From: Chaenocephalus aceratus
Taxonomy: Eukaryota > Chordata > Actinopteri > Perciformes > Channichthyidae
Reading direction: 5' to 3'
DNA length: 64,000 nt
Assembly: GCA_023974075.1 (NCBI GenBank)
Contig: JAMFTG010001350.1
Location: 1 to 64,000 of the forward strand
Shown here: positions 14,929-26,442 of the stretch, piece after piece
How the letters are laid out: every line of letters begins with the position of its first letter
Position numbering within the stretch: the stretch's first letter is position 1
Program-made: the position numbers and the translations under genes
The notes under the pieces: model-generated
What the model saw: only the letters and a program-made list of their open reading frames with translations
Told to the model about the DNA's origin: nothing
The model's database searches: none

Positions 14929-16119
14929 CAGGGGTCGGCAACCCGCGGCCCACGGGACGCATGCGGCCCTTTAAGTCCTCTGCTCTGGCTCCCCTGAGCT
15001 TAGACAAAAATAAGAAGGAAATAAAATAAAAGTATTTTTAGGACTATTTATATTTTGTTGCATGGTTGAAAATGTTTCGTATGTTGTATTTTGAGGTGAT
15101 ACTGTGACACATAAATAAAAAACAAAACGGTTTTAATTAGGTCAACTAAAATATGCGTCACATCCTGCTCCGGTCCCGCGCGAGCGCCTTTTCTTGGAGG
15201 CGAATAACCTGACCCCCGGCTCGATGAGCGAACTATGGATAAATCAAAGAAAAGTACCGGAGGAACACAGGATTTAATTCTGGGTGGACAGATTTGTATG
15301 CTTTCACAGCAAACGATGCTGGTTTACCGGTATGTTTGATATGTAGAGAGAAGTTGTCAACGGTGGTGCAGCCTTTATGAGGGAGAGGAAGACAGCTGAT
15401 GATCGTCAGTCATAATTCAATGGGGTATGTAATTTATTTCAGAAAACACTTTTTGTTATATTCCATGGAATGCTCTTAACGTCACGATAGCAATGAATAT
15501 ATTAAATGCTTTGACAATAAATACATACAAAAATTAATCTCTGGAAGCCGGAGCGCTGTAAAAAGCACGACCAATCATCTGAGCCGGCCCGGCTAAAATA
15601 ACTGGATGGCCTACCTGCCTGTCAGCCTTCCATCTGGGCACAAACTTATATCGTGCCCTCATTGGTCATGTGTGCGTTCGTGTGTGTTGGAGGAGGGACT
15701 CTGTAAGAAAGTCTGAAGGAAGAGGCATATTTTTTCCGGTTGTGTACTTTCAAATTCTAGCGCCCTTTAACTCTTTTTAGGGTGCAGATATATGTTTTAT
15801 TTATTTCAAAGTGGGCCCATTTAATCATATTTTTTTCCCCTTCAAATGTGCAGAGGACTCCCCAAGTGCTGTGTTTAATCTATTTTAAAGTAGGCCTGTG
15901 TATTATTTTAATTCTCCTTATAAAAGTTCTTTGTTTCTTATTAGAGGTTAATAGTTTTATATCATGTAATAAATAGCCTAATAAATGCAAAAAAAAGTGT
16001 AGTTTTTGTCTGATATAACAATAAAAAACTATGAAATATGTTTTGCGGCTCTAGACAAAACATTTTTTGGGAAAAAGGAGCGAAATGGCTCTTTTGGTCA
16101 AAAAGGTTGCAGACCCCTG
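14929..16119. mobile_element. hAT-type DNA transposon, internally decayed, non-autonomous
   Basis: The 1191-bp insert begins CAGGGGTCGGCAACC and ends with the inverse of CAGGGGTCTGCAACC. It is flanked by the 8-bp duplication CACTATAC and inserted in a spacer sub-repeat. TIR sequence and 8-bp duplication are hallmarks of hAT elements. It retains a short fragment of transposase N-terminus (15270-15380) and no other transposase sequence that I recognise, so it would depend on an enzyme supplied elsewhere. Confidence 0.92.
15270..15380 (+). pseudogene. hAT transposase N-terminal zinc-finger remnant
   Basis: 36 codons then TGA, reading FNSGWTDLYAF and AGLPVCLICREKLS. A W..F...G.P.C..C..K/L pattern is typical of the N-terminal zinc finger of hAT (Charlie/ZBED-type) transposases. 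An ATG at 15235 lies in a different frame, indicating an upstream frameshift. The following finger His residues and catalytic domain are absent. Confidence 0.75.
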
Positions 16120-16127
16120 CACTATAC
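16120..16127. repeat. 8-bp target site duplication, right copy
   Basis: CACTATAC, partner of 14921-14928. Confidence 0.92.
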
Positions 16128-16211
16128 TATGACTTTTTATTTTATTTCTGACATATATTCGATTTTTTTAGGATAGTTTATACTTTGATTATTTTCCGCC
16201 TATAAAACTTG

Positions 16212-16283
16212 TTCCCATACCGGGAGTTGAACCGGGGCCACCTGGGTGAAAACCAGGAATCCTAACCGCTAGACCATATAGGA
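16212..16283 (-). tRNA. tRNA-Glu(UUC), variant
   Basis: G57A, G51C (mismatch with C63) and C4U (wobble). Confidence 0.87.
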
Positions 16284-16514
16284 CAACTTTTGTGTCTTTT
16301 TTCACATTTTTCTACACACTATACTGTGACTTTTTTCCAAATGATTGACAATCCATACTATGACTTTTTTTCAAATGTTTCGATACACCATTCCATGGTT
16401 TTGTTTTCACATTTTTCGACACACGATACTATGACTTTTTCTTAAAATGTCTTATATATGTTCGATTTTTTTAGGACAGTTTATACTTTGATTATTTTCC
16501 CCATATAAAACTTG

Positions 16515-16586
16515 TTCCCATACCGGAAGTCGAACCCGGGCCACCTGGGTGAAAACCAGGAATCCTAACCGCTAGACCATATGGGA
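16515..16586 (-). tRNA. tRNA-Glu(UUC), near-consensus
   Basis: C61U gives a wobble with G53. Confidence 0.94.
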
Positions 16587-16808
16587 CATCTTTTGTGTCT
16601 TTTTTCACATTTTTCGACACACTACAGTATACTGTGACTTTTTTCCAAATGATTGACATAACATACTATGACTTTTTTTCAAATGTTTCGATACACCATT
16701 CCATGGTTTTGTTTTCACATTTTTCGACACACTATACTATGACTTTTTATTTTTATCTCTGATATATATTCGATTTTTTTAGGATAGTTTTTACCCTTAT
16801 AAAACTTG

Positions 16809-16880
16809 TTCCCATACCGGGAGTGGAACCCGGGCCACCTGGGTGAAAACCGGGAATCCTAATCGCTAGACCATATGGGA
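16809..16880 (-). tRNA. tRNA-Glu(UUC), decayed
   Basis: G57C, U29C and G19A, as at 13801. Confidence 0.85.
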
Positions 16881-17659
16881 CATCTTTTGTGTCTTTTATC
16901 ACATTTTTTGACAGACTATACTGTGACTTTTTATCCAAATGATTGACATACCATACCATAACTTTTTTTCAAATGTTTCGACACACCATTCCATGGTTTT
17001 GTTTTCACATTTTTCGACACACTATACTATGACTCCGCACACTGAGCTCTGATTGGTCAGCAGGCGGTGCTTTCACTGAGTTGAGCTCTTAGCCTGCAAC
17101 CTAACCTGGGGGGTATACTGCGAAGCAGGATTTTCGCTTAGCCGGCTAAATTCAGGGAAAACTCCGGCTTTCCGGTCATCCGAAGCTGGTTCTCTTTTTA
17201 GCAGGCTAGATCTCCATGGTAATATATGCTAAGCAGCTAACCTGGTCGGGACCAGGTTAGGTTGCAGGCTAAGAGCTCAACTCAGTGAAAGCACCGCCTG
17301 CTGACCAATCAGAGCTCAGTGTGCGGAGTTTAAAGCGATCAAGTCATATCACAGGAGAAAGGAAATACAGAAAAACTGCCGTCGCAGGAAAGACGGCCGG
17401 CAAAAATCACCGACTGTGTGAACGTGAACATTAATAGAATATCACCTCCCATCTTCAGAGCAATCTGACTATTATAACATTAGCGTTAAGAAAGCTTATT
17501 TAAATATCGGCTACAACATAAGTAACCGGATCAGAGTACATTAAGTACAGTCCGCGGCATATCACTTCATAATGTATCATATATCTCCTTATCTGAGTCA
17601 GCTGAGCCGTATCTGGCCGTGCAACACTCACAGTGTCACATACTGTATGCAGAAGTATT

Positions 17660-17667
17660 ATTTTAAG
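17660..17667. repeat. 8-bp target site duplication, left copy
   Basis: ATTTTAAG, repeated at 18742-18749. Confidence 0.9.
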
Positions 17668-18741
17668 TAGGGATCGACCGATATGGCTTTTTCAAGGCCG
17701 ATACCGATACCGATTATTAGTAATCAAGGAGACCGATAACCGACATTTGGAACCGATATACATTTGCAGTAAAATCAGAAAATCTATAGTGTCAACATGT
17801 AGAATAACACAAACTCCAACACAACTCAACACAACTTCTTTGAAATGCATTTTAAGCATACATTATGTTTAATGAACTTTTAAACATCTTACAACTGGTT
17901 TCCTCTCTGAGCCCTTTTCTTTAGTGCAGCCATCTGCAGTGAGTTAGAGAGAGACAAGAAGTGGGGCTGCAGGCTGACATGCTTAACTAACAATAATGCT
18001 TAATTTATTATATCAAACCAATGCCTGTCTGTCTAGCATAAAATCCCAATAAGCTGCTAGCAACTGCAAAACACTAGTGCTAGCTCATGTTTTGCAAACT
18101 ATTAAAAGTGAGGCTATTACAGTAGACCTAACGTTAGACTAGTAGCCTCACTTCTAATATTTTGCTAAACATTTGCTAAATACATTAGCTAATGAGCTTC
18201 ACATATCAACCTGAAAAACTGCGAGGCTCCACTCGAAGCCCCCCCCCCCCCCTCCGCACCACTCCGCTGCGAGACGCTGCACGCTGACTGACTTCCCGTG
18301 TCCCTGTGTAACTGGGAAGCTGATAGAATTGGATCAATAGATCGTGCTGTTTTTGCAACTTCAGCATAGGGGATTGGGATGTTTATTGAATTTCGGCTTT
18401 CAACTGATTTACCTTCGAAACACATGTATGGCTCTGCCGCTCAGCGCTGCTGTCTGCGTTCTTCACACCTGCCTGTAATCTGAGAAGGTCCCGCCTCTCT
18501 GGCTGGCTCCCGCCCGGAAAATCTTCACTGTTGATTGACACTTCAGTAATAGCCTATCAGATAGCGCTGTGGGCGGGACATTGCTCGTGTACAGAGAGTG
18601 GTGACTGCAGACAGAGAAACGGCCGCATCAGAGCCAAAGTGTTATCGGCAATTTTATAAAAAAAAGGCCGATACCGATAATCGGTCAAATGAGGAATATC
18701 GGCCCCGATAATCGGCCTGGCCGATAATCGGTCGACCCCTA
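17668..18741. mobile_element. hAT-like non-autonomous element with GGTCGACCGAT ends
   Basis: The 1074-bp insert begins TAGGGATCGACCGATA and ends with the inverse of TAGGGGTCGACCGATTA. It is flanked by the 8-bp duplication ATTTTAAG. Several CCGATA/ATCGG motifs repeat near both ends, like subterminal transposase-binding repeats. No transposase frame seen. Confidence 0.88.
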
Positions 18742-18749
18742 ATTTTAAG
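18742..18749. repeat. 8-bp target site duplication, right copy
   Basis: ATTTTAAG, partner of 17660-17667. Confidence 0.9.
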
Positions 18750-19385
18750 CAACACATTAAGTTGACGAAACACTCGAGACAAATGTAATTGAAGTCAGAT
18801 CGTGTTTTTAGACGGGGCAGTGATATCATAAACCTGTTAATGTACGCATTCAAACACTTTTTTCTTTTGCCAGCTGTATTCACCTTGCAGGTGCAGCTAT
18901 GTGGCTTTTATCCTGGATAAAGTGTTTAAGTCATGGATGTTTAAAGTTTAACTTCTTCATTTTTGACTAGTATTAAAGTTCACTTTTCATTCAGGAAGTA
19001 TGACGCTGCGCTGTCAGTGCGCTTCTCCATGTTTGTGATTGGTCGAATGCTCCAGATACCACCCCTTTCATGTGAACACGCACCTAACTAGATAGGACAC
19101 GGCTGGCTTGAGCGATCCACTTGATAACCCGCGTCGTAGTACCGTTTAGCGAGAGCGCGTATGTTTTGGATTAGGCCAACCGGCTAACTCAAACATATCC
19201 AGGTTAGGTTGAACCAGCTTCGGAGTATAGGCCCCTGGTCCCGACCAGGTTAGCTGCTTAGCATATATTACCATGGAGATCTAGCCTGCTAAAAAGAGAA
19301 CCAGCTTCGGATGACCGGAAAGCCGGAGTTTTCCCTGAATTTAGCCGGCTAAGCGAAAATCCTGCTTCGCAGTATACCCCCCAGG

Positions 19386-20212
19386 ACGTCGCTCCGGACG
19401 GGGACTTCACCAATGTCAGTACTATGATCAGTACCCATAAGGAGCCGTACACATGCCGCAGTTTTAGTTGAAAGCCCAGTGGTGATCTGTTCATCTGTCA
19501 TACTGATCAGACAGTCAATAACGTTGTTGTTATTAGCATCTGGTTAGCTAGCTATGCTAACGAATATAAGAAGCTTTTTCCCCAACCAGTGAGGTAAAGG
19601 CACATCTTTATATGATCATTATAGTTATAAAAAAATAAGAGAATAAAGTAAACAGGTATAAAATACTATATGACAGTACAAAAAAGTTGTTATTAATAAA
19701 CAACAATACAGTTTGAAAGGGGAGTGATTTGTAAAATATCCATAAAGAAAATCTGCTTACTGTTCTGTTTCATATGGGTGTTGATTGAGAGATATATCCA
19801 TAGATCTCTTAACTCTTAAAGTGCACCAGATTGATGCTTTTAACTTCAACATTTAAAACAAAAATCTTCCCGGGGGAGCATTGCCCCCCGGACCCCCCTA
19901 GAGGAGGATAGGTCCCCCCCCCCACACATTTAAATCATATTCACATGGATAGGAAACTAAATTGCACACATCTTGTGTCCATATCTTTCTGTTCTGATGG
20001 TCATGCCACAACCGTGCACGTGCATACGCGAGTCATGGTAAGATATCTGGATTAAGAGGTTGCTTTTTCTTTGCACAGCATGAAAGAAAGGCCAAATCGA
20101 ATGGGCTGTGATTTTAGTATTTTTAAGCAGAGGTCAATCATTTGTACGGCCCTCGGAGGATGTTGAAAAAATGGAAATGGCCCTTGAGAGGAAAAAGGTT
20201 CCCCACCCCTGC
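19386..20212. mobile_element. Right part of a hAT-type element, left end missing
   Basis: Non-coding DNA ending AAGGTTCCCCACCCCTG, the inverse of a hAT-type CAGGGGTGGGGAACC tip. The 8 bases after it, CGCTAGAC, are tRNA sequence and would be the target duplication, but no CAGGGGTGGGG left tip is found. Confidence 0.6.
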
Positions 20213-20228
20213 GCTAGACCATATGGGA
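20213..20228 (-). pseudogene. tRNA-Glu 5' fragment, truncated by transposon
   Basis: Only the first 16 nt of the gene (acceptor strand through the start of the D arm) remain, abutting the hAT terminus at 20212. It carries no anticodon. Confidence 0.9.
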
Positions 20229-20422
20229 CATCTTTTGTGTCTTTTATCACATTTTTTGACAGACTATACTGTGACTTTTTATCCAAATGATTGACATACC
20301 ATACTATAACTTGTTTTCAAATGTTTCGACACACTATACTATGACTTTTTCATAAAATGTCTGATATGTTCGATTATTTTAGGACAGTTTATACTTTGAT
20401 TATTTTCCCCATATAAAACTTG

Positions 20423-20494
20423 TTCCCATACCGGGAGTCGAACACGGGCCACCTGGGTGAAAACCAGGAATCCTAACCGCTAGACCATATGGGA
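20423..20494 (-). tRNA. tRNA-Glu(UUC), variant
   Basis: G52U, mismatch with C62 in the T stem and a B-box edge change. Confidence 0.9.
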
Positions 20495-20572
20495 CAACTT
20501 TTGTGTCTTTTTTCACATTTTTCTACACACTATACTGTGACTTTTTTCCAAATGAATGACAGACCATACAAG

Positions 20573-21723
20573 AGAGGCTTCTCAATACTCAAATTTCCCT
20601 TCCTCGACTCCTCGACTCCTCGGTCCTCCAGTAGTGACCCGGAAATGAATTTCAGCGCGCCATTTTGAAGGACGTCTCATTTCTCTAAATGCACACGAGG
20701 ACCGAGGATCGAGCGTCGAGGAGGCTCTCTGGAGTCGCTATAACCGAGGATACACTGATGGTTCCTCCACGGCTCCTCCGTGGATGCATTTCCGGAAACG
20801 GTGGAGGCGTGACGCACGGCCGGACTTATCTCAGCCAATGACAGCTCTGCATGCATCCCCTGGATATTATTTTAGAAACTGCTCTCATCGCAACGCGATG
20901 TTTACAGTGAGAACAGCTGTGAGGTCCTGTAGAAAGCAGAGCAGTGTGTAAAATATATATCACTCAGTATAACAGGCCTACTCTCTTTATTTGCTTTAGT
21001 TTAGTAGATATCTACAAATAAAGAGTCGATATTTTTCTAAAACCATTTAGTGCTTCACATAATAAAATACACAACAGCTGTAGCCTGATTATGCTTTAAG
21101 AGCTGCAGGTGTGTGTGGTAGGCTGTGTGTAGGTGCGTGTTGTACAGTGTGTCGGTGTGTGTTGTACAGTGCGCAGACAGGTCTCAGTTGGTTTGGTGTC
21201 CTCTGCTTACTTGTAATCCTTGCAAATACAACTTTTGGCCTGTCATTTCAATTCCCCATTTCAGCGACCAGAGAGAGGGGGCGGATATATCCAGTCTCTG
21301 ATTGTGTTACGTTATTATGAGAGTGCTCTCATACTTTAAATTGCATATTATATAAATATATTTGTGTGTGTGTGTCCGCATCTGTAGCCTGTTATTGTCT
21401 CATTATACCGCACTCTCAATGAATTCAAAGTAAATATGTGGGGGAACAATGTTCAGCTGATCTAACAGAGATTATAAAATATGACAAAACACTCTGCAGC
21501 TGATGCAGCTGTTGCCACGTAATAATGAACGGACGTCGCTTTAATATGACCGCTCAGAGGAGAGGAGTTCTCATTTCTTTAAACGTCTGCTGCTTCCCCT
21601 CCTCTCTCCTCGGTTCCCCTCCTCGGTCCTCCGCTCGCATCTCCTGTGGGCGGGACTAAGTCTCGAGGAGGGGAGCCGAGGAGGGGAGTCGAGGAGGGGA
21701 CATTTAAGAATTGAGAAGCCTCT
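20573..21723. mobile_element. Non-autonomous inverted-repeat element, superfamily unassigned
   Basis: The 1151-bp insert starts AGAGGCTTCTCAATACTCAA and ends with the inverse of AGAGGCTTCTCAATTCTTAA. The ends extend into TCCTCGACTCC-rich subterminal repeats on both sides. It splits the spacer phrase CCATAC/TATGAC. I could not define a clear target duplication. No transposase frame. Confidence 0.8.
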
Positions 21724-21880
21724 TATGACTTTTTTTCAAATGTTTCGATACACCATTCAATGGTTTTGTTTTCACATTTTATCGACACACAATACCATGA
21801 CTTTTTCTTAAAATGTCTTACATATATTACAGTTTTTTAGTACACTTTATACTTTGATTATTTTCCCCATATAAAACTTG

Positions 21881-21952
21881 TTCCCATACCGGGAGTCGAA
21901 CCCGGGCCACCTGGGTGAAAACCAGGAATCCTAACAGCTAGACCATATGGGA
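21881..21952 (-). tRNA. tRNA-Glu(UUC), variant
   Basis: G18U; loses the 18-55 contact. Confidence 0.92.
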
Positions 21953-22145
21953 CAACTTTTGTGTCTTTTTTCACATTTTTCTACACACTATACTGTGACT
22001 TTTTTCCAAATGATTGACAGACCATACTATAACTTGTTTTCAAATGTTTCGACACACTATACCATGGTTTTGTTTTCACATTACATATATTCGATTTTTT
22101 TTTAGGATAGTTTATACTTTGATTATTTTTCGCCTATAAAACTTG

Positions 22146-22217
22146 TTCCCATACCGGGAGTCGAACCCAGGGCACCTGGGTGAAAACCAGGAATCCTAAC
22201 CGCTAGACCATATGGGA
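22146..22217 (-). tRNA. tRNA-Glu(UUC), variant
   Basis: C50U (wobble) and G46C. Confidence 0.9.
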
Positions 22218-22449
22218 CATCTTTGGTGTCTTTTTTCACATTTTTCAACACACTATACTGTGACTTTTTATCCAAATGATTGACATACCATACTGTAACT
22301 TGTTTTCAAATGTTTCGACACACTATACCATGGTTTTGTTTTCACATTTTTCGACACACTATACTATGACTTTTTCTTAAAATGTCTTATATATGTTCGA
22401 TTTTTTTAGGACAGTTTATACTTTGATTTATTTCCACCTATAAAACTTG

Positions 22450-22522
22450 TTCCCATACCGGGAGTCGAACCCAGGGCCACCTGGGTGAAAACCAGGAATC
22501 CTAACCGCTAGACCATATGGGA
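22450..22522 (-). tRNA. tRNA-Glu(UUC), 73-nt variant
   Basis: One extra base next to the 5' side of the T stem. Confidence 0.87.
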
Positions 22523-22756
22523 CAACTTTTGTGTCTTTTTTCACATTTTTCTACACACTATACTGTGACTTTTTTTCCAAATGATTGACATACCATACGA
22601 TGACTTTTTTTTCAAATATTTCGATACACCATTCCATGGTTTTGTTTTCACATTTTATCGACACACTATACTATGACTTTTTCTTAAAATGTCTTACATA
22701 TATTACATTTTTTTAGGACAGTTTATACTTTGATTATTTTCCCCTTATAAAACTTG

Positions 22757-22828
22757 TTCCCATACCGGGAGTCAAACTCCGGCCACCTGGGTGAAAACCA
22801 GGAATCCTAACCGCTAGACCATATGGGA
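22757..22828 (-). tRNA. tRNA-Glu(UUC), decayed T arm
   Basis: C56U, G52A and C50G: two T-stem mismatches and an altered B box. This set recurs in eight copies. Confidence 0.83.
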
Positions 22829-23026
22829 CATCTTTCGTGACTTTTTATCCAAATGATTGACATACCATACTATAACTTGTTTTCAAATATTTCGACACAC
22901 TTTACAATGGTTTTGTTTTCACATTATTCGACACACGATACTATGACTTTTTATTTGATTTCTTACATATATTCGATATTTTTTAAGATAATTTATACTT
23001 TGATTATTTTCCGCCTATAAAACTTG

Positions 23027-23098
23027 TTCCCATACCGGGAGTCGAACCCGGGCCACCTGGGTGAAAACCAGGAATCCTAACCGCTAGACCATATGGGA
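23027..23098 (-). tRNA. tRNA-Glu(UUC), consensus
   Basis: Exact consensus. Confidence 0.97.
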
Positions 23099-23329
23099 CA
23101 TCTTTTGTGTCTTTTTTCACATTTTTCGACACACTATACTGTGACTTTTTTCCAAATGATTGACATAACATACTATGACTTTTTTTCAAATGTTTCGATA
23201 CACCATTCCATGGTTTTGTTTTCACATTTTTCGACACACTATACTATGACTTTTTCTTAAAATGTCTTATATATGTTCGATTTTTTTAGGACAGTTTATA
23301 CTTTAATTTATTTCCGCCTATAAAACTTG

Positions 23330-23401
23330 TTCCCATACCGGGAGTCGAACCCAGGCCACCTGGGTGAAAATCAGGAATCCTAACCGCTAGACCATATGCG
23401 A
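23330..23401 (-). tRNA. tRNA-Glu(UUC), decayed
   Basis: C50U, G31A and C3G: mismatches in the anticodon and acceptor stems. Confidence 0.82.
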
Positions 23402-23635
23402 CAACTTTTGTGTCTTTTTTCACAATTTTCTACACACTATACTGTGACTTTTTTTCCAAATGATTGACATACAATACTATGACTTTTTTTTCAAATATTT
23501 CGATACACCATTCCATGGTTTTGTTTTCACATTTTATCGACACACTATACTATGACTTTTTCTTAAAATGTCTTACATATATTAAATTTTTTTAGGACAG
23601 TTTATACTTTGATTATTTTCCCCTTATAAAACTTG

Positions 23636-23707
23636 TTCCCATACCGGGAGTCAAACTCCGGCCACCTGGGTGAAAACCAGGAATCCTAACCGCTAGACCA
23701 TATGGGA
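23636..23707 (-). tRNA. tRNA-Glu(UUC), decayed T arm
   Basis: C56U, G52A, C50G. Confidence 0.83.
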
Positions 23708-23940
23708 CATCTTTTGTGTCTTTTATCACATTTTTTGACAGACTATACTGTGACTTTTTATCATAATGATTGACATACCATACTATAACTTGTTTTCAAA
23801 TGTTTCGACACACTATACCATGGTTTTGTTTTCACATTTTTCGACACACTATACTATGACTTTTTCTTAAAATGTCTTATATATGTTCGATTTTTTTTAG
23901 GATAGTTTATACATTGATTATTTTCCGCCTACAAAACTTG

Positions 23941-24012
23941 TTCCCATCCCGGGAGTCAAACCCGGGCCACCTGGGTGAAAACCAGGAATCCTAACCGCTA
24001 GACCATATGGGA
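23941..24012 (-). tRNA. tRNA-Glu(UUC), variant
   Basis: U66G (mismatch with A7) and C56U. Confidence 0.87.
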
Positions 24013-24243
24013 CAAGTTTTGTGTCTTTTTTCACATTTTTCGACACACTATACTGTGACTTTTTTCCAAATGATTGACATACCATACTATAACTTTTTTT
24101 CAAATGTTTCGACACACTATACCATGGTTTTGTTTTCACATTTTTCGACACACTATACTATGACTTTTTCTTAAAATGTCTTATATATGTTCGATTTTTT
24201 TAGGACAGTTTATACTTTGATTTATTTCCACCTATAAAACATG

Positions 24244-24315
24244 TTCCCATACCGGGAGTCGAACCCGGGCCACCTGGGTGAAAACCAGGAATCCTAACCG
24301 CTAGACCATATGGGA
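24244..24315 (-). tRNA. tRNA-Glu(UUC), consensus
   Basis: Exact consensus. Confidence 0.97.
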
Positions 24316-24546
24316 CATCTTTTGTGTCTTTTTTCACATTTTTCGACACACTATACTGTGACTTTTTTCCAAATGATTGACATAACATACTATGACTTTT
24401 TTTCAAATGTTTCGATACACCATTCCATGGTTTTGTTTTCACATTTTTCGTCACACTATACTATGACTTTTTCTTAAAATGTCTTATATATGTTCGATTT
24501 TTTTAGGACAGTTTATACTTTGATTTATTTCCGCCTATAAAACTTG

Positions 24547-24618
24547 TTCCCATACCGGGAGTCGAACCCAGGCCACCTGGGTGAAAACCAGGAATCCTAA
24601 CCGCTAGACCATATGGGA
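24547..24618 (-). tRNA. tRNA-Glu(UUC), near-consensus
   Basis: C50U wobble. Confidence 0.94.
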
Positions 24619-24852
24619 CAACTTTTGTGTCTTTTTTCACATTTTTCTACACACTATACTGTGACTTTTTTTCCAAACGATTGACATACCATACTATGAC
24701 TTTTTTTTCAAATATTTCGATACACCATTCCATGGTTTTGTTTTCACATTTTATCGACACACTATACTATGACTTTTTCTTAAAATGTCTTACATATATT
24801 AAATTTTTTTAGGACAGTTTATACTTTGATTATTTTCCCCTTATAAAACTTG

Positions 24853-24924
24853 TTCCCATACCGGGAGTCAAACTCCGGCCACCTGGGTGAAAACCAGGAA
24901 TCCTAACCGCTAGACCATATGGGA
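24853..24924 (-). tRNA. tRNA-Glu(UUC), decayed T arm
   Basis: C56U, G52A, C50G. Confidence 0.83.
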
Positions 24925-25157
24925 CATCTTTTGTGTCTTTTATCACATTTTTTGACAGACTATACTGTGACTTTTTATCCAAATGATTGACATACCATAC
25001 TATAACTTGTTTTCAAATGTTTCGACACACTATACCATGGTTTTGTTTTCACATTTTTCGACACACTATACTATGACTTTTTCTTAAAATGTCTTATATA
25101 TGTTCGATTTTTTTTAGGATAGTTTATACATTGATTATTTTCCGCCTACAAAACTTG

Positions 25158-25229
25158 TTCCCATCCCGGGAGTCGAACCCGGGCCACCTGGGTGAAAACC
25201 AGGAATCCTAACCGCTAGACCATATGGGA
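25158..25229 (-). tRNA. tRNA-Glu(UUC), variant
   Basis: U66G only. Confidence 0.92.
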
Positions 25230-25460
25230 CAAGTTTTGTGTCTTTTTTCACATTTTTCGACACACTATACTGTGACTTTTTTCCAAATGATTGACATACC
25301 ATACTATAACTTTTTTTCAAATGTTTCGACACACTATACCATGGTTTTGTTTTCACATTTTTCGACACACTATACTATGACTTTTTCTTAAAATGTCTTA
25401 TATATGTTCGATTTTTTTAGGACAGTTTATACTTTGATTTATTTCCACCTATAAAACTTC

Positions 25461-25532
25461 TTCCCATACCGGGAGTCGAACCCAGGCCACCTGGGTGAAA
25501 ACCAGGAATCCTAACCGCTAGACCATATGGGA
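25461..25532 (-). tRNA. tRNA-Glu(UUC), near-consensus
   Basis: C50U wobble. Confidence 0.94.
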
Positions 25533-25762
25533 CATCTTTTGTGTCTTTTTCACATTTTTCGACACACTATACTGTGACTTTTTTCCAAATGATTGACATA
25601 ACATACTATGACTTTTTTTCAAATGTTTCGATACACCATTCCATGGTTTTGTTTTCACATTTTTCGACACACAATACTATGACTTTTTCTTAAAATGTCT
25701 TATATATGTTCGATTTTTTTAGGACAGTTTATACTTTGATTTATTTCCACCTATAAAACTTG

Positions 25763-25834
25763 TTCCCATACCGGGAGTCGAACCCGGGCCACCTGGGTGA
25801 AAACCAGGAATCCTAACCGCTAGACCATATGGGA
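25763..25834 (-). tRNA. tRNA-Glu(UUC), consensus
   Basis: Exact consensus. Confidence 0.97.
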
Positions 25835-26068
25835 CAACTTTTGTGTCTTTTTTCACATTTTTCTACACACTATACTGTGACTTTTTTTCCAAATGATTGA
25901 CATACCATACTATGACTTTTTTTTCAAATATTTCCATACACCATTCCATGGTTTTGTTTTCACATTTTATCGACACACTATACTATGACTTTTTCTTAAA
26001 ATGTCTTACATATATTACATTTTTTTAGGATAGTTTATACATTGATTATTTTCCGCCTACAAAACTTG

Positions 26069-26140
26069 TTCCCATCCCGGGAGTCGAACCCGGGCCACCT
26101 GGGTGAAAACCAGGAATCCTAACCGCTAGACCATATGGGA
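26069..26140 (-). tRNA. tRNA-Glu(UUC), variant
   Basis: U66G only. Confidence 0.92.
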
Positions 26141-26370
26141 CAAGTTTTGTGTCTTTTTTCACATTTTTCGACACACTATACTGTGACTTTTTTCCAAATG
26201 ATTGACATACCATACTATAACTTTTTTTCAAATGTTTCGACACACTATACCATGGTTTTGTTTTCACATTTTTCGACACACTATACTATGACTTTTTATT
26301 TTATTTCTGACATATATTCGATTTTTTTAGGACAGTTTATACTTTGATTATTTTCCCCATATAAAACTTG

Positions 26371-26442
26371 TTCCCATACCGGGTGTCGAACCCGGGCCAC
26401 CTGGGTGAAAACCAGGAATCCTAACAGCTAGACCATATGGGA
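26371..26442 (-). tRNA. tRNA-Glu(UUC), variant
   Basis: U60A and G18U. Confidence 0.9.

Larger units (their letters stand above)
17105..19385. mobile_element. Harbinger-like element with 152-bp terminal inverted repeats
   Basis: Arms 17105-17256 and 19234-19385 are perfect inverse complements. The tip GGGGGTATACTGCGAAGCAGG resembles PIF/Harbinger-type fish elements (family assignment from memory of the tip motif). No transposase recognised; the interior is mostly taken up by a hAT-like insertion. Confidence 0.65.
17032..20212. mobile_element. Nested composite of DNA transposons
   Basis: Contains 78-bp perfect inverted arms (17032-17109 and 17252-17329), 152-bp perfect inverted arms (17105-17256 and 19234-19385), a complete hAT-like element (17668-18741), and at its right edge a hAT-type terminus ending CACCCCTG at 20212. 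The matching left terminus of that outer element is not present. The left junction lies in a spacer sub-repeat and the right junction inside a tRNA gene, so array DNA was lost or rearranged. Confidence 0.8.
21881..23940 (-). repeat. Higher-order block, copy 1 (partner 26371-28427)
   Basis: Seven units with spacings 265, 304, 307, 270, 303, 306 and 305, matching 264, 304, 305, 269, 303, 307 and 305 in the partner about 4.49 kb away. Both include the truncated TCGTGAC spacer and the C56U/G52A/C50G genes. Confidence 0.85.
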
